Assembly: GCF_910592395.1 (NCBI RefSeq)
Contig: NC_088326.1
Location: 2,235,001-2,299,000 of the forward strand
From: Lineus longissimus
Lineage: Eukaryota; Nemertea; Pilidiophora; Heteronemertea; Lineidae
DNA length: 64,000 nucleotides
Direction: 5' to 3'
Below the pieces are notes generated by a model. The model saw only the letters and a list, made by a program, of their open reading frames with translations, was not told the origin of the DNA and ran no database searches. Below are positions 24,401-36,543 of the stretch, in pieces; position 1 is the stretch's first letter, and each line of letters begins with the position of its first letter. A program made the translations under genes and the position numbers.

Positions 24401-25541
24401 ACGCCTTTTGTTCCATGGATATCATTAATAGACTGACACCATCATAATGTCGCTGACAGCCATCGTTACACTAAACCAGAGATATCCTCGGATTACTCTT
24501 TTATGGAGGTATAGTTTAATGGAAATACATTGAGGGTGAGATTTTGCTGAGGTTTAAAACCCTGATAAGATTCTTATAAGATAGTTAAGATGTTATTCTG
24601 CGGTTCGCGTACATGTACGATGTTCAAAGGATTTTGTAAGATGTGTAGTTGATTAAAGGGATTATAAGAGCTGTATATTGTAGACATCTAGGCCACCCTT
24701 CCACTCTCCCTACCGCAAAAATGAAATATGATATTTTTGACTTTTCCACCTATCAAGGACAGATTATCCAATACATGTACATATAGGTCAAATGATTTTG
24801 AAAAATTAATTTTCGTCTCCCGCCATTCAACAACATTAGTTTTTACCCTTGCCTGATTACTGGTACGTCGGGCATTCGTGTTTAAAAGTCGTTTCAATCA
24901 CTGCATGCGATCTCACTCCAACTTTAAAGTGTCCGCATGTGGATTTTAGTCCCAGTGTTAAAACCATCTCACAAGGAATCATTGAAAACCCTACCATTTC
25001 AACAAAAATCTCCACATCAAACGATTTCAAGCCGCCTTATTGGTTTCTTCTAAAATAAAATCAAGTATAATTCTTTAAAAGTCTACTTTGATTTGATCAT
25101 CTCTTCGAGAAAACTGCCACTCCTTGACAATGTAGGGATTACACCACGTTGGTACTGATGTAACAATGAATTCTAACGTTTCATCTAAAGGTGGAAAGAT
25201 TTTCTTTCAGGTACATTTGGTTTTTGATCATTCTTTAAGGAAACTGTCGTGTGGATGAAAGTGAAATATTTTTCTTGAAATGTATCTTTGGTTTAATCAA
25301 CTCTTTGAAGACTTTGTCCTTTCTTGTGTGGATGTCAACAAGTACAGAGATAACAATGAGTTACAGTTGAGTCAGGAATACGGATGCGTGTGACTCCCAT
25401 TACTTCTAAGGAAGAGGCAATGGTATATATTTCCTATTGAGTTGAATTAAGACATTGATCAGTCTCAAAGTTAAATGTAAATGTTTATTCGATGTTATCA
25501 GTAATGTATCTCACAGCGTGATTTTCACGTAAATTATTCAA
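21405..25541. other. no recognised feature, 4.1 kb
   Basis: Contains a CTCF-core-like word (TAGAGGGCACTGCGC, ~22026) near three 'ggccgcca'-type words (~21850-21995), short GGATT-rich sequence at about 23237-23270, and AT-rich single-copy sequence. No gene, RNA or element recognised. Confidence 0.4.
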
Positions 25542-25543
25542 TA

Positions 25544-25906
25544 GCATTCCGCGAAGTTACTATTTATAGCTCACAAGGTCATTTGCATAAGATATTGATG
25601 ACGTTTTAGTCACATGACAGTCGGACATCGACACTTATTTCTACGCATTTGAGCTTATTTCAAAATCAATTATCTTTGACCCTGCATTGTTTTTAGCATG
25701 AATGATACCATAGAGTCAGAGAGAGAAATATTCAGAACAATTATGTAGTATTTCCAACACTCGGACATGTGCCAGATTGAATCTAACTGCCCCCGTTAGA
25801 AAGCTTGAATCCAATACGAAACCGCATGTTTGTCCGACATTGCCTGTAATTCAGCGATGGGGAAATAGAGGGCAGCAGCTGCAGTGACGTCATCTTCGCG
25901 GAATGC
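25544..25906. mobile_element. 363-bp TIR element, copy 1
   Basis: The ends are perfect inverted repeats (GCATTCCGCGAAG / CTTCGCGGAATGC) flanked by TA on each side. The second copy at 59836-60198 has exactly the same length and about ten differences, so both insertions are recent. There is no open frame, so it is non-autonomous. Just inside the right end is a full CRE palindrome (TGACGTCA), preceded by AGAGGGCAGCAGCTGCAG, which resembles a CTCF core. A TA target points to a Tc1/mariner-like mechanism, as inference only. Confidence 0.88.
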
Positions 25907-25908
25907 TA

Positions 25909-26255
25909 TTGGAAAAGTCATTGGCCTAATCAACAAGGCCATTGGTGTTCGGATTCCAATACAGAAAATGGTATTGATTTATTACCAATAAGATCAACAT
26001 TCAATATGACCTTGCATATGGTTTCGAGTCGATGAGCATCGTCTTTTGTTGAACAGGTCTCTCTGATCCATTATCTATGTTTTACTTTAAGCAAGGCAGG
26101 CCCTCAAGATGCGAACGACAGCCTCAAATACAGAGGAAATGAACCACGTAGACCGCTCAGGGTTTCTGGTCGGATTAATACTGTCCTTTGATAAATCTGG
26201 CACTTCATCGAACCGTGTCACCCTGAATCAAATATGTTCTTGTTTCGTAACAGTG
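25909..26255. other. no recognised feature
   Basis: Unique-looking sequence between two MITEs. Confidence 0.4.
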
Positions 26256-26257
26256 TA

Positions 26258-26435
26258 CAGTAGAACCTCTCTATTAAGGACACCCTTGGGACTGACGAAT
26301 GCTGTCCTTAATAGAGAGGTGTCCTGATAAGAGAGGTCAAATTGAATGGAAATAACCAATTTGGGACCAACACTAGTGTCCTTAATAGAGAGGTTGACCT
26401 TATTAGAGAAATGTCCGATAAGAGAGGTTCTACTG
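26258..26435. mobile_element. 178-bp pogo-like MITE, copy 1
   Basis: Begins CAGTAGAACCTCTCTATTAA and ends with the complement GAGGTTCTACTG, flanked by TA on both sides. Inside, 'gtccttaatagagaggt' words recur in both orientations, giving a complex foldback. The second copy at 47600-47777 has the same length and the opposite orientation. CAGT termini and a TA target are typical of pogo/Tigger-type elements. There is no transposase, and the superfamily is inferred. Confidence 0.85.
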
Positions 26436-26851
26436 TAGTAGCTAAAACCGCCGCTTGACTGATATCAGCAATGGCGTTTGCCTCTAAAATTGAATTAGGA
26501 TCATTTTGAAGCATTTGCCAGAATCATCACCCTTAATAGAGTTTCGACTGGAATGAACGATGTCCTTTGACGAATCAATCACCGGAGCTTTGACTTCATT
26601 CAGGTTGGATCTGTTGATCAAGGTTCAATCAGTCAAATGGAAACCTGGGCCCTGGTGAGGCATATAATCCAGGGGAATCGATACGGCAGGTATAACGTGA
26701 CATTGTTGCTGAAGATGCTGTCAATGTTTTTGGACTGATATTCTGAATCGAGACGAACACTGGTAATATTCTTTATTCAATTGTTACGGCTAGATGCCAT
26801 GCAGTCTGAAATGTGAAATTCTGTGAGAATACGATATTATTGTACGAATCA
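26436..26851. other. no recognised feature
   Basis: Nothing recognised. Confidence 0.4.
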
Positions 26852-26971
26852 TTGGTATATATGAATTAAAACCAGCAAATGCTTTCACTTGAAACGTCGA
26901 ATAGATTTAAATTCTGCCTTTCTGTAAAAAACGGAAGTAAAATCATTTGCTAGTCTTTCTTCAAACCACCA
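26852..26971. mobile_element. 120-bp foldback element, copy 2, decayed
   Basis: Inverted relative to 1269-1388 and the same length. The minus strand reads GACTAGCAAATGATTTTACT then 'tccgttttttacagaaaggc', matching copy 1 arm and loop. Its own arms no longer pair well, so it is an older insertion. Confidence 0.6.
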
Positions 26972-27863
26972 TTTCTTTCCAATGAATTCATATGTGTCTT
27001 CTAGTCAATCTCTTCAGCTCTATCTGATTAGAAATATGTTTAGGCTATACATCTATCTGAATATGTTTCCTTCTGCATAACCCACCTTTCTGTTGAAGGC
27101 GTACTTACAAAAATTAAACCGGCAAAATACAGATAAGTAATAAGACGCCAATACGATGTTTTACGATGATGATGATTGTTGTCAGTTGGGGGAGTGCATT
27201 TCGTCATTTACCCCTAAATCTTGTCATTCATCATTTCTTTGACGTTTTGTACGACCAATTTTATTACAAGTTACCTTCTTGAACCACTTTTTTGAAGGTT
27301 GAGCATACATCACGGCCAGATCGCTATTTCTTAGCAGTTTCTAAAACCTCACAGTCTGCCGAAACACAATCGGCTTGATGCCACAGATTTCCGACTATTG
27401 CAGCAATAACAAGCCATGAAACCACAGTTTATTTCCTCAGTCGGATTTCTTCAAATGCTAATATTGACATTGCTTTGAATGTTTGATTTCAACAGAGCGG
27501 TTCCATTGATTTATGCCTCACATTCGTTTAAAGCTGTGCATACTAGGAAGATGTTATGAGCTTTATTTTCGAAAATAATGGGAGATAGTCTTTGGGATGT
27601 AAACGTTATTATCGTTTTCACTGAAGCAATGTTGCATCGAAAGTTATATCCTACGATGTGGTGTAGTACTTGGCAACCAGATCCTAAAATAACTGGAATA
27701 GATCAAAGTTACACTTAAATTTGCCATGATTCTGAACTGAAACTTGTTGTTCTTTAGGCTACCCCCCCCCCCCCCCCCCAAGTACTATACGGCTGTGGTA
27801 AATGCTGTAGTTATATGCATCCATCGCTATATATAATGCTCCGATACAAGATCATAACTCGGG
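26972..27863. other. no recognised feature except an 18-base C run
   Basis: A homopolymer of 18 C lies at 27762-27779. The rest is unremarkable. Confidence 0.5.
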
Positions 27864-28256
27864 TTATGTCGATTGAAACTGCCCTCTTCGGGTAAAACAT
27901 AACTGTCTGCGAGGCCTTCGGGTCATCAATTCATCATTGTCTGACCTCTCGGTTTTATCATATTGAGACACTGCAAATAAATGGACTATGATCCTGAAAG
28001 CCTGGCGAATGGCAGATTCGTTAAAAAGTCCGATTCCATTTCTTTCATGCAGTGCAATCAGAGGAAATGAACAGAAAAACTCTGACACCAAACAGTCGAA
28101 TATTGTGTCAATGTTGGTATCGATCGAATCTGCATTCAATAGTTGGAACGTGATACTGAATGCTGAATGTGACTTTATTTCAGTTCGACCAACGTCGTCA
28201 ATTTCCGAAAGCGAATTTGACCGGGGTAACCTTATTGGCTTGTAAGGATTTTTCAT
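27864..28256. other. segment open on both strands, possible exon
   Basis: The minus strand is open for 130 codons (27864-28256, MKNPYKPIRLPRSNSL...) and the plus strand for 85 codons (27988-28245). The segment is AT/GC balanced and flanked by stop-rich sequence. Neither translation resembles a domain I know, and no splice pair is decisive. It could be an exon on either strand or chance. Confidence 0.15.
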
Positions 28257-31200
28257 TATCCATCAACAACGTAGGGGTGTACAGTTTTGCCCTACCCTTC
28301 CCCCCAAAAAACAAAAAAAACATAACAAAAACAAACTAACGAACTTCACAGTGTCGAAGAGTCCAAACACCTGTTATTTTGAGAGTGCCCCCAAGTGGTC
28401 ACTTTGAAAATACCAGCAATGTTTGCCATGTTTCCAATCTCCAGATAAAATACCTTTCGCAGCTGGAAATCTACGTGAAGAACCGCTCGACTATTTTCGC
28501 CTATTGATGAAATTGGATTCTATGGTCGACTAAGTGCGTCAATTTGCTGTTCATCAATTGGATCATAGCTGCACTGAGCGTAAAAATGGAGAAAAAGTAT
28601 CGTTTTTATACCAGCTTCCCATGAGGTTAGTAGAGTGGTGCTGTCAGTATCGCTGAAAGGTTTTTCTATTGACACGTTTCAAGGAGCTTTTTGCTAATGC
28701 GGTATCAGTGTCAACATCTCGTTGTTGTGCTGTACTGTGCAAATTAGGCAAATAACTGCGCTATTCGCCATTTCTCCCCAAAGAGTCCGTAATCTGTCCA
28801 TTTGCATGTCTGTGGCCAGCATGTTTGGGAACCGTGTGAATATACTATCCTGTTGTCAAATTGTGATGCAGTGGTTACGCCAGTGTTTATGTTTGTCCTT
28901 TAATCAAAGTAGATAACTTAATTCTTTTAATGTCTGATACTAAAATCGGTTGATGAAGCGAAAGCACAGCATGTCAATCCTGAAGGAAATTCCGACGGAG
29001 TTTTCAGCTTTAGACCTATCGTTTGGTGTTAAATTGACAAAGTGTGAATCTCCACCAACGCAAACTCTGTCTTTTTGCTAAACAAACCAGATACATCTAA
29101 CCTTTCTCAATCTTTTGACACCGCTGAATTGACAGCTCTGACATTTTCAACCCAAAAAGTGGCCTTCCGACAACACGCAAGCTCTTTCATTGCTAAATAT
29201 ACCAATAACCGAATTTTCCCCATAACCTGTTGAATAGCTTCTTTGGCAATTTTAAAATATCGATCACTGAACTCTGCTGATGATGTAAGGTTGCATGATA
29301 TTGCAACCTCATGTCAATTGCATGTCATATTTTTGGTTATTGTAATTCTTGACGAAAGAAATTACGTCAGGTGGTGAACATGACTGTCACTGGAGTATGT
29401 TGAGGAACTGGTTGCTTCAATTCAAGTGATGTTAAAGTGATTTTGCCGGCATTCTGGTTGTGATGATATACTCAAAACCTGACTTATGTGATCGTTTGAG
29501 TCTTAGAGATTTATCATTTCCAGCGAAAAACAACATTTCTGACTGTTTATGACTTTGGCAAGCACCTCTCTTATAGTATCATGACTCTGTAGCGCAGCAC
29601 TTTGACAAGATAGAAGACCAATGATAATAAAAAAGCTGGCATTGCCATCTCTGCCAAGCTCTTGTCCCCTCTGCTGAATCGTTCGCCTACGATTGAAAAA
29701 TGATCAAAGACGTCTACCAGATGCTTTTACTCAAAATATCATTTACATTTACACTGGGGATGTGCTTTTCCTGCAGAGCAGAAAAAAGAAACGAATTCAC
29801 CATATTTACTCTGGGGTCTGTATGAGTTTGCAACTTACCGTCAGCCATGCAGAGCTAATTCTTTTCAGGAACCTACATCGTGGCATGAGATCAGTGATCT
29901 AGTCTATTAGAAATCTACATCGATGTTTGAAATGCCATATTGATATTCATGTCAGTCTGCACAGCCGATGCATATTGCAATAAAGATTAAAGTTCACTCC
30001 AGGCCAAGTTGGAGGGAAATTCTGATACGTCAGATTAGAAAGAATGTAAGAAGGCATGTACGTTAATATACATGTATGCTAACTTCAAGAGTACTAACAA
30101 GCAGTATCCTACTTTTAGTTTTATAAGGCCAGTTGATTTTTGCCATGTACATGCCTTGTACACGTACGCATTTACTCATCTTCAAGGCAATGTCTAGCAA
30201 TCCTCGACCAATTATGCATGTCGAAATACTGTCAGTGAGTCAAGAAACTGATATTGAAGAATGAGTATCAACGAAGGAATGGGCCAGGATATCGTGACAT
30301 TTGCTGTAATCGACCTACATGTAACAGCGAGAAGCCAAGTAACAAGACTGCGTCTGGCTGATTATGTTTCACTTCAATTTTCTCTGCAGCGTTCGTCATT
30401 ACCAGGGAAACGTATTTACAACACAACCATGACAACAGAACAACTTGGTGTTTCAGAAAATATCAGGAGAACGAACCAGACGCGACAAAAGCCGCAACAG
30501 GACGTGCTTTGCGCTTACCGACGTGTTAACTGAACATGACCATATCCAACTTCAGTCCAGGCTCCCCACGTTAAAAAAACTCTTTAAATAGAGGTAGAAT
30601 GTCAGTACCGTCAATAACGCTTGAGTTATTGGAAGACGGATAAGTCTTGCAAAAACAAAAAAACAACCCTTTCATCATAACATTTGAAAATTTTGTTACC
30701 GAACACGAGATTATTCTAACGCCTCGCCAATGAATGTATCCATTGCGGCAGAAGACGACTTGGACAAAGATGCGGCTGCATGGGAATGAGATGACAAAAA
30801 CCCAGGCTGCTTGACATTTACCAATGAGAGTACATCCTCAATAACAAAGCTTCCAAATATCCCTCCAGGCGATAGTCTTCTTCTGATATTTCTACCAAAT
30901 TAAGTTCCTCTGACAACATTTTCGCCCGATGGTTTTTCGATTCAGGATATCGAAATACGAAATAAAAGAGAGTTTATCCTGTTAAGATGTTTTTTGGCCG
31001 CGTTTGTTTGCCATAAGTCTGTACAATGTCCTTTACCTCGAATAGGTCTAAGATCTACAAGAAGCAAACTAAGCATGAACGTGCTATTTAGTGAAAGACA
31101 CATTTACTTTCGACTAAATCCGGTTTTCTTCTGTAGGAATTGATAAACATGATAAAAAGCAAGTTCAAAGAGCTTTACAGTATAAGAACAAGGTATGAAA

Positions 31201-33656
31201 GTAGTATGAAATTATTGGGTCTCATATTGGCCTCATACTGGCATCAGAAACGTGACAACAATATAACAAAACCTCATGAGCATTCACACTAGGCCTTTCT
31301 GAAAACAACTGAGGTAAAGGCATATATCTTAATTTATATCACCTAATGTCAGAGTGTAACATTTCAACAATTTATTGGAGTCGAGTATGATAAAGTCATG
31401 GGTAGCTTCTAAGAGATCTTAATAAAGATGAAAATAATCTGCTAGCTTGTCTAGGATATCTATCGAACTTGAAAATAAATAAGACATGCAATACGGATTA
31501 GCCGTGCTAGCTTCTTGCAACGGAGATAACAAAAATCTAAGATTGGTGCAAAGATTGCAAAAAGGCTACCAGATAAATCTCATTTTTATTGACAAAGTGA
31601 CAAACCTGTTTGACCCCAGGGACAATTAGACGAACATTGACTCTCATTCCCTTATTAGATTCCCAGTACATTAAGGTTCGACGCTTATCAGACCCCGTCG
31701 CGCCGAGAGCGAGCAAGGTACATCAAAGCCTCAATGGCGAACTGAGTAAAGCCACGAAGCAATTTCCGTAGCGGGGTTTCGTGTGGCGGATAGCACGGCA
31801 GGCCACTTGAATCGTAAATAACTGTTGGGGTCTCGCGGGGAAAGTGCCAAACCCTGATGTTGGGGAATTATTGCTAATTTTCATGTGCTGTCCAGGGTGA
31901 ACATGCTGATAACACTTTGGCCCAGAGACACTCTCAAATCTCCTTTGGCTATGGTACCACGAATTTCATGAACATTGTACACATTTCTGAAATGAAATGA
32001 TGAAGCCTGTGATACCTCTGTTTTGTCTGTTTATAGGAATAGGGTTCTTAAGGGTGATAAATTGATCTGAATCATATTCTGCACAACATACATGAAATAC
32101 TGTCCGCGACAAACGAATGCGAAAGGATAGGACCACACTGTTATATTTTGTCCCAGGACATATGTCACATCATACGTGCGATGCACTCCCTGAAGTAAAA
32201 TTGGATACGTCGCATATGATACGAACTACAAACAACCTATTGTCGGATTTTGCTATAGAACTGGTGCAAATAACAAATACAGTCAATACTAGATTAATTG
32301 ATATTGCGATAATCAAAATTGTTTTACCCGGGCCTGTTTTCCTCAAAAGTATAGGCTAGTTTATTTGTAGTAAACACATTGTACATGTCATGCACTTCTC
32401 TGCACCCGATTTGTAACTGTAAACATCTATTGTCGGATTCTGTGTGTAAAACAAACAAGTACAAAAATACCCATGTCTGAACTGGTGTGATGTTTGTGAA
32501 ATAGCAACCAAACAACCAGAATCACACCATCACCACTAATTAATTTATCAAACAATTTATAGCTGATGCATTACTCGCATAACCACATTCCTCAATCAAC
32601 CTCACAATATCCGACAAAAATATTTACATCGAGTAATTATTCATTCAGTGTAACCGCTGCAAACTGTAAATCACTAAATTTTCGTTGGCGTTATATTTTT
32701 GATATTTTCAATCGAAAAACGAGAGAAATTTTTATGAAAAAGTTTACCGATAATCTGTCACTTTAACTGAATTGGAGTTTGCCGTGCATGTTGATGGTGG
32801 GTAAAAAATATTGTGGAAGATGCAGCGAGATACTTCTTTCTGTTCTAATTGCAGTGAAGGTTCGATCAATGTGGATTATTTTCTTGCATGACGGATAATC
32901 CGTTGATTATCAGGCAACGTTTTAACTGAATTCTGTTGGCTAGTTGTTGGATGTTGGATGACCATTGATCGATTCACAACACATATACAACCAATGAAAT
33001 ATTCGAAAGTCTGTCAGATGATACTAAAAGCCGTAGTCCCTGCCTTGTATCTACATGTAAGTGTCTATACCAGGGTTAGTACGTGTAAATGAACCCACGC
33101 AGGTTGACAATATGTAGCCTTCATAGTGGACTCCATTACTCCGGCAAAAATCTAATAGGATTACGACGCCGATAAGATGATGTTCTTCTACTATCTGAGA
33201 AATCATACCAAATTAAAAAGTCGTCAAACACTTTCAGAAAATGGTTTACTAGTTGAAGAGAAGGAGAACAAAGTGAACATACTTAATCAGTAATTATCCG
33301 TCTAGTCCTTTAAGATCCTCACGTTTCCTCCCCTTTATTCAACAAGCCAATTATTGTATTTTGCCTTAAGCTCTCTAAGCAACGTGACATCTCTGCTACA
33401 TACAATTTTTTGGCTGTCACGTATAAGCATGACTCAATTTTGATGAAATGTATTTGTTTTACATCATTTCAAAAAGACGTCACGTTAATGTGAAATGACA
33501 ATGTGATCAGTTGGTAAAGACGCGTGTTACTTTGTCATGTGTTGGCTCCTAATGCACAGACTGTAGGCCTACTGTGAGCGGTCAAATCCTTTGCGCATTG
33601 TTATCATGAACATTCTCTTTGAATTGTTTTTTTTTTTTAATTTTTTTTAGTGAATT
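28257..33656. other. no recognised feature, 5.4 kb
   Basis: AT-rich single-copy-looking sequence. Frames such as 30261-30533 (90 codons) and 32117-32359 (80 codons) are of chance length and unidentified. A GC-richer patch with 'gtcgcgccgagagcgagc' lies at about 31695-31800. Confidence 0.4.
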
Positions 33657-33657
33657 A

Positions 33658-33926
33658 AGAAATTTCTTTTTCTTTCATCAAAAATATATGTTCATTACAT
33701 TTATTTTTTTCGAAACAATTATTCAAAATGTGTTTTTCTTCCATCAAAAATATAATTCATTACATTTATTTTTTCGAAACAATTATTTATAAAATTTGTT
33801 TTTCTTCCATCAAAAATATATATTCATAACATTAATTTTTTTCGAAACAATTATTCGAAATTTGTTTTTCTTCCATCAAAAATATAATTCATTACATTTA
33901 TTTTTTCGAAACAATTATTCGAAAAG
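33658..33926. repeat. AT-rich 66-bp tandem array, four units
   Basis: TCTTCCATCAAAAATATA (first unit TCTTTCATC) begins at 33671, 33737, 33803 and 33869, an exact 66-bp period. Each unit ends in 'ttttttcgaaacaattatt'. Because 66 is 22 codons, a frame starting at 33796 runs through the array. It is a by-product of the period. Confidence 0.88.
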
Positions 33927-34489
33927 AACCCTTAACCTCTGTATTGCATTAAGACAAAGAGGTCCAGCTTCGATGAGTAGAAATCAACCTAACCAGCGCT
34001 ACATTATCTACCAAATGTTTTGTAATAAAATACTACTAGTGTTTGACGTCTATGAATCTTCTTCACCAACAAGTGTAAAGTGTCTCCCATGGTGCATAAA
34101 ACGACCAATAACTGTTTCTGGCATTTGCCGTCAAAGTCAGCCATCTTTATTGCAAATGACAACAGAGTAGTCGCCAAGGGAAACAGAAAGTGTGGGAGCT
34201 CTCAGAAAACTATATATGATGCCCTGGAGATGGCATAAACATGCTTGAGGCATGTTTAGGTGCGGTAATTTGCCATTTGTTCGACAAGTGACCCGACTAT
34301 AACATCAATAAACTGTTCTATGATGTATGTATTATTTATTTATTTTTTTGAAATTTAACCGAATTATAAAAATAAAGAAAAAAGAACATTTGACAGTTTA
34401 CAGTTTACAGTTTACAATATTGCCAACGACCTGTGTAGAATAAAAACTGTAAATGGTGTCAAAGTGTGGTTGCAAAATCATTGAAATAA
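33927..34489. other. no recognised feature
   Basis: Includes a triple 'acagttt' microrepeat at about 34393-34418. Confidence 0.45.
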
Positions 34490-35500
34490 AAAGACTCCAA
34501 CTGTTTTATTTCATTCCTATCACACCTTAAACAGTGATTGAGTGCACCCTACTTAAGTTATGTACCTCTCCAGAGAGCCAGTAAATTGCAGTCTGAAGTA
34601 GAACAACCAACACGTTTTCTCCTAAATCAGAATGGTATACTGTAGAACAGTCTGATTTGCATTTCAATTCTAATATCTAACACAGGAAGGCCTGGAGGAA
34701 TCTTATACGTGTAGCAAAATGCAATCATCGTTCCAACTCTCCATTAAACATTTAACTAAACATTCCACATTTTCCCTGTTCAAACAATACTAATAACACC
34801 CAACTCCCTCTTTGAATTAACCAGAGATAAAAAATAGTGGCGAATTCAATCTTAGATGAAAATATCGTCCATTCTCCTCACACCTCAAACTATGATTAAA
34901 TGCAGCCTACTTAAGTCAATTTACCTCCTCGGAGAATCAATGAATTACAACTTGAAATAAGAATTCTTACACTCAACAAACATCCGTCTCCTCAACGCAC
35001 ATTGTGAGTCGAATAGTAAACTACGGGACAATTTTATTTAGAGTTGAAACGCCAAATTATCTTGATTCGTGTTCTTATAATAAAACATTTGCGAAAATTT
35101 GCGGTTTTACAGTATTTTCATGACATATTCGTCACAGGAAGTGTCAGGAACATTGTTTTTGGTTAAAGTGTCGGTCAGTGTCAGTCTGGCCCACGTATCG
35201 AATAAGTTTGTTTCAACTGAAACTCACTGCACCAACAACTTGTGATAAATTCAATTCCAGTGCCAAAATCCTCTAAATCCCTTTCTCGTGTAGTTTATCT
35301 GAACTCTTCATAACCCCTTTCACATTATCATAGCAAATATTTCCATATTCTGTGTCAGACTCTGCAGCAGAACCTTGCATTACAACTACGACAGACCCTT
35401 CAAGACCTTTACAATATTGTCATTGTTAGTGCAGAATCTTTCAATGAAAATGGAACCACCAATACATTTCCTCTGCTAATGGATCAATTTGAATAATGAA
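34490..35500. repeat. old diverged tandem repeat, period about 350 bp
   Basis: 'cacaccttaaacagtgattgagtgcaccctacttaagt' (~34521) and 'cacacctcaaactatgattaaatgcagcctacttaagt' (~34880) open alignable segments that continue through 'tacctc(t)c..agag..a.t.aatta(c)a'. A further weak echo lies near 35345-35470. Non-coding. Confidence 0.45.
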
Positions 35501-36370
35501 CTTTTAAGTATACTGTGTAGTGAAGCAAAACTCGAGAAATGTTACAATAAGTGTCTAATGGAAGGTTGTTGATGTTGCTTGATATCAACAGTTGATAAGA
35601 GTGATCTGTGATATATATACCATGTCGTGTCTATCCAACCGTTCATATGGTAACAGGAACTGATTTAGAATTGCTTATCCCGATCAGAATCGAAAACCAT
35701 AATGAGATTTCTATACAATTTTGTGTTTGAAAAATCTTACTGATTTTCGTTTACATCTTGGTGATTGGCTAATTATATGTAATTTGTGCGAATCATAATT
35801 ATTTTTAATTTTCACTTCCCTCCATTCAATTAATGTATTTGAAAAGATCATAACATTCTTCTTTGCAAACGGTAAGTTCCAAAGCCTCATCAAGGAGAGC
35901 TGAGCATATATTTGCCACAAATACTTGTTTTTTGTCCTTTCTATAACGCTAATACCTCACATGACGCCACGTATTGCTGCAGACTATTTATTACACCCTA
36001 AACCTATCTTTATTGTCTTCTGTATAACCTTATTGTCCCCAGTTATTGCGCAGTAAGCCATATCATCGCATCAATCTAAAATAATGCACTATTTATTTTT
36101 TCCATCAGGAAAGGATCTATTCGCTTTCTACAATATGTAAAATGTACGTCCCTGGAGCGATAGACCGAACCGGATCTTCTTACTTTCGCTCAGGAGAGTA
36201 TTCATGGACATGTTCTTTGGCCGCGGTTATTGGAGCTTGGTTATCCTATGTCGCATTCTGTACCCTAGGCTAATAAGCTATCTATGGTGTTGGCTCCAGT
36301 TGCTCAACAGGTTAGGGCTGTGGTTGGTGGCCTGATCATGACAGAACTGCACTTTAGCAATTAGGATGCG
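35501..36370. other. no recognised feature
   Basis: Nothing recognised. Confidence 0.45.
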
Positions 36371-36543
36371 TTTTCCGACTTCTTAACGGTTTCTCTGACT
36401 TTTTCCTGATTTATCTGACATTAGTCTGACATTTTCCTACTTTTCCCTGAAAGGTCGGATTTCGAGAAAACCTGTAAAAATACCAGGGCTTCCCAAAATA
36501 GGGAATTAAAGATCAAAGGCCTGTGTTGGATTGGATTAATGAG
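36371..36543 (+). repeat. dispersed 'D' repeat, copy 3
   Basis: Aligns with 12346-12531 from 'ttttccgacttcttaacgg' to 'ggattaatgag', including the shared 'accagggcttcccaaaa' and 'gatcaaaggcct'. Confidence 0.7.

Noticed and set aside
33796-34170. 124-codon plus frame
   Set aside because: The first third is the 66-bp AT-rich array in frame, and the rest is of chance length.
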